A stretch of 9,099 nt of DNA from Chloroflexota bacterium (GTDB taxonomy: Bacteria > Chloroflexota > UBA5177 > JANWHV01): positions 1 through 9,099 of the forward strand of contig JANWHO010000162.1 in assembly GCA_025450375.1 (NCBI GenBank), read 5' to 3'. The position numbers were made by a program, and so were the translations under genes. Positions 7,775-9,099 of the stretch are shown here, one piece after another. The notes beneath the pieces were generated by a model, which was not told the origin of the DNA, did not search any database, and was given only the letters and a program-made list of their open reading frames with translations. The first letter of the stretch is position 1; each line of letters opens with the position of its first letter.

Positions 7775-8701
7775 ATGCGCATCGCGGTGATGGGGGCTGG
7801 CGGGACCGGGGGCTATTTTGGCGCCATGCTTGCCCATGCTGGAGCGGACGTAACCTTTATCGCCCGTGGCGCGCATCTGGCGGCCATGCGCGCGCATGGC
7901 CTCTCTATCAAGTCACGGTTGGCCGGCGACTTCACCGTACCCGTCCGGGCCACGGACGACCCGAGCCAGGTAGGGCCGGTAGATCTGGTGCTGTTCTGTG
8001 TGAAGGCCTATGACACCAGCGAGGCGGCAGCGTTGCTCCATCCGCTCATCGAGACAGACACGGTGGTGCTGCCGTTGCAGAACGGCGTCGATACCGTAGA
8101 GCGCATCGCGGCGGCGATTGGACAGGCGCACGTCATTGGCGGTGTAGCGTTGATCACTTCCACCATCGAGGAGCCTGGGGTGATTGCGCAAACAGCGGGC
8201 CTGGGGAAGATTCTGCTAGGCGAAGTAGCCGGCGGAACAAGCTCGCGCACCACGCGGCTGCGGAATACGCTGGGGGAGGCGGGCATCCCAGCGGAGTTAC
8301 ACACCGATATCCGCGTTGCCATGTGGGAGAAGTTCATCTTTATTTGCGCGTTCAGCGGCGTTACCGCCCTGACACGCTTGCCAATCGGCGCGATCCTGGC
8401 CTCCCCCGCGTGCGGTACGTTGTTGCGCGGCGTGATGGAGGAAGTGGCCGCGGTCGCGCGGGCGGGCGGGATTGCCGTCCCGGATGACGGCGTCGAGCGT
8501 GGCTGGGCCCTGGCGGCACGCTTTGAGCCGTGGGCGCGCGGCTCGCTCTACCACGACCTTGCCGCGGGCCATCGGTTGGAGCTTGAGGCGCTCAACGGCA
8601 CGGTAGTGCGCCTGGGGCGCGACTGCTCAACGCCCACGCCCTGGAACTTCGCGATTTATGCGGCGCTTCAGCCCTATGCCGAGGGTGCGCCTACGGCTTG
8701 A
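7775..8701 (+). CDS. 2-dehydropantoate 2-reductase family protein (PanE/ApbA-like)
   Basis: This NAD(P)H-dependent reductase has 308 residues. The founding family reaction is ketopantoate to pantoate in pantothenate synthesis. The N-terminal Rossmann motif is MGAGGTGGYFGAMLA (6-20). LVLFCVKAYDT (71-81, Lys77), LPLQNGVDTVER (99-110, Asn103) and GGVALITSTIEEPGVI (122-137) follow. The C-terminal helical domain has MWEKFIFICAFSGVTALTR (183-201) with the catalytic Lys186. The substrate-side block SLYHDLAAGHRLELEALNG (257-275) keeps Ser257, Asp261 and Glu269, with Glu271 in place of the more usual Asp. Many genomes carry several ApbA paralogues whose substrates are other 2-keto acids. The tight link to a nitrilase, with no panB or panC nearby, argues for a substrate other than ketopantoate (inference). 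It probably shares the nitrilase promoter. Hairpins follow the stop codon. Confidence 0.88.
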   Translation: MRIAVMGAGGTGGYFGAMLAHAGADVTFIARGAHLAAMRAHGLSIKSRLAGDFTVPVRATDDPSQVGPVDLVLFCVKAYDTSEAAALLHPLIETDTVVLPLQNGVDTVERIAAAIGQAHVIGGVALITSTIEEPGVIAQTAGLGKILLGEVAGGTSSRTTRLRNTLGEAGIPAELHTDIRVAMWEKFIFICAFSGVTALTRLPIGAILASPACGTLLRGVMEEVAAVARAGGIAVPDDGVERGWALAARFEPWARGSLYHDLAAGHRLELEALNGTVVRLGRDCSTPTPWNFAIYAALQPYAEGAPTA

Positions 8702-8726
8702 ACCGGGCCGCGCCGCTTCCGCGGAT

Positions 8727-8752
8727 GGGACGAACCCCACGGGGTTCGTCCC
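8727..8752. repeat. Perfect palindromic hairpin, 11-bp stem
   Basis: GGGACGAACCC (8727-8737) pairs with its exact complement at 8742-8752 around the loop CACG. It lies 26 bp after the PanE-like stop codon, between two convergent genes. It could slow or end transcription from either side, but no T-run follows on either strand, so it is not a standard intrinsic terminator. It resembles a REP-like dispersed palindrome. Confidence 0.65.
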
Positions 8753-8789
8753 CAATGCCACAGGTTCACGAGATGCTGCCGCCTGTGTT

Positions 8790-9099
8790 TCAGGAGAGAG
8801 GGACAGGGACATGGCCTGTCCCTGCTACAACTGGATCTCCGCCACCGCGCAGGGGGAATCGAGCGATCACGAACACCTTGTGATGCAGCTCGTCCACGGC
8901 GAAGGCGTGCGGATGGAGATGGACCCGCTGGGTGCGCAGCACCCCACGCACCGCATCGAGCACGCTGACCGGGTTGTCCTCGTGGTTCGAGACGAAGAGC
9001 CGGGCGGTGAGCGGATCGAAGGCGAGCGCGTCCGGGCAGCGTCCCACCGGAATCCGTGCCTTGACCGCGCCGGACAGTGCGTCGAGGATGGTAATCGCA
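8790..9099 (-). CDS. YVTN-family beta-propeller repeat protein, 5' end beyond window
   Basis: The reading frame enters from the right edge and is open for about 102 codons. Two propeller blades are visible. ITILDALSGAVKARIPVG then CPDALAFDPLTARLFVSNHE is one, and NPVSVLDAVRG then HPHAFAVDELHHKVFVIARF is the second. These match the family pattern of VxVLDaxxG, then PxalaxDxxtxrvFVxn. Such proteins are often secreted or surface-bound, but the N-terminus is outside the window, so localisation is unknown. After VFVIARF the last residues (about LRGGGDPVVAGTGHVPVPLS) do not look like a blade, and the final nine are encoded by the palindrome at 8799-8823. The gene may therefore be truncated or have gained a new C-terminus. 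It converges on the PanE-like gene. The family call is good; integrity is uncertain. Confidence 0.75.
   Translation of the reverse strand, partial: AITILDALSGAVKARIPVGRCPDALAFDPLTARLFVSNHEDNPVSVLDAVRGVLRTQRVHLHPHAFAVDELHHKVFVIARFPLRGGGDPVVAGTGHVPVPLS
8799..8823. repeat. Second palindromic hairpin, 9-bp stem
   Basis: AGGGACAGG (8799-8807) pairs with CCTGTCCCT (8815-8823) around a 7-nt loop (GACATGG). It lies inside the last codons of the minus-strand YVTN reading frame and 46 bp from the first palindrome. A looser CACAGG/CCTGTG pair lies between them (about 8759-8786). The close cluster suggests a dispersed intergenic repeat element. Confidence 0.6.

Overview
The window is GC-rich bacterial DNA with short intergenic gaps and several GTG/TTG alternative starts. 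It carries YVTN beta-propeller repeats, a ROK regulator, a primary-like group 2 sigma factor and a GDP-deoxyhexose gene pair. This mix would suit a Chloroflexota (for example Thermomicrobia-like) or actinobacterial-type genome. That placement is an inference from style only; no rRNA or marker gene is present.

Left part (1-1868): an MFS permease on the minus strand runs off the left edge and is transcribed divergently from a ROK-family repressor on the plus strand. The gap between them holds a perfect 12-bp AT-rich palindrome and a consensus TATAAT placed so that the ROK message could be leaderless. The permease reads in one open frame but seems to lack its middle: sequence typical of TM4 is joined directly to sequence typical of TM10-11.

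Middle (1883-5356, minus strand): a three-gene run reads rmd-like reductase, then gmd (GDP-mannose 4,6-dehydratase), then an NRAMP-superfamily transporter. The two sugar genes together would make GDP-D-rhamnose from GDP-mannose. The transporter keeps the TM1 aspartate but lacks the canonical TM1 Asn and TM6 Met of metal-selective NRAMPs. A 12-codon mini-ORF overlaps its start by ATGA.

Right part (5500-8701, plus strand): a group 2 sigma-70 factor has its own candidate promoter, a foldable 5' leader and a very strong intrinsic terminator. After it come a nitrilase and a ketopantoate-reductase-family (PanE/ApbA) gene that look like a two-gene operon. Two perfect hairpin palindromes follow. From the right edge a minus-strand YVTN beta-propeller gene enters, and its last codons are made of the second palindrome.

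No CRISPR array, transposase, tRNA or rRNA was seen. I do not see a clear new multi-gene system. The most notable points are the internally deleted permease, the non-canonical NRAMP metal site, the nitrilase-reductase pair and the palindrome fused into the YVTN reading frame.
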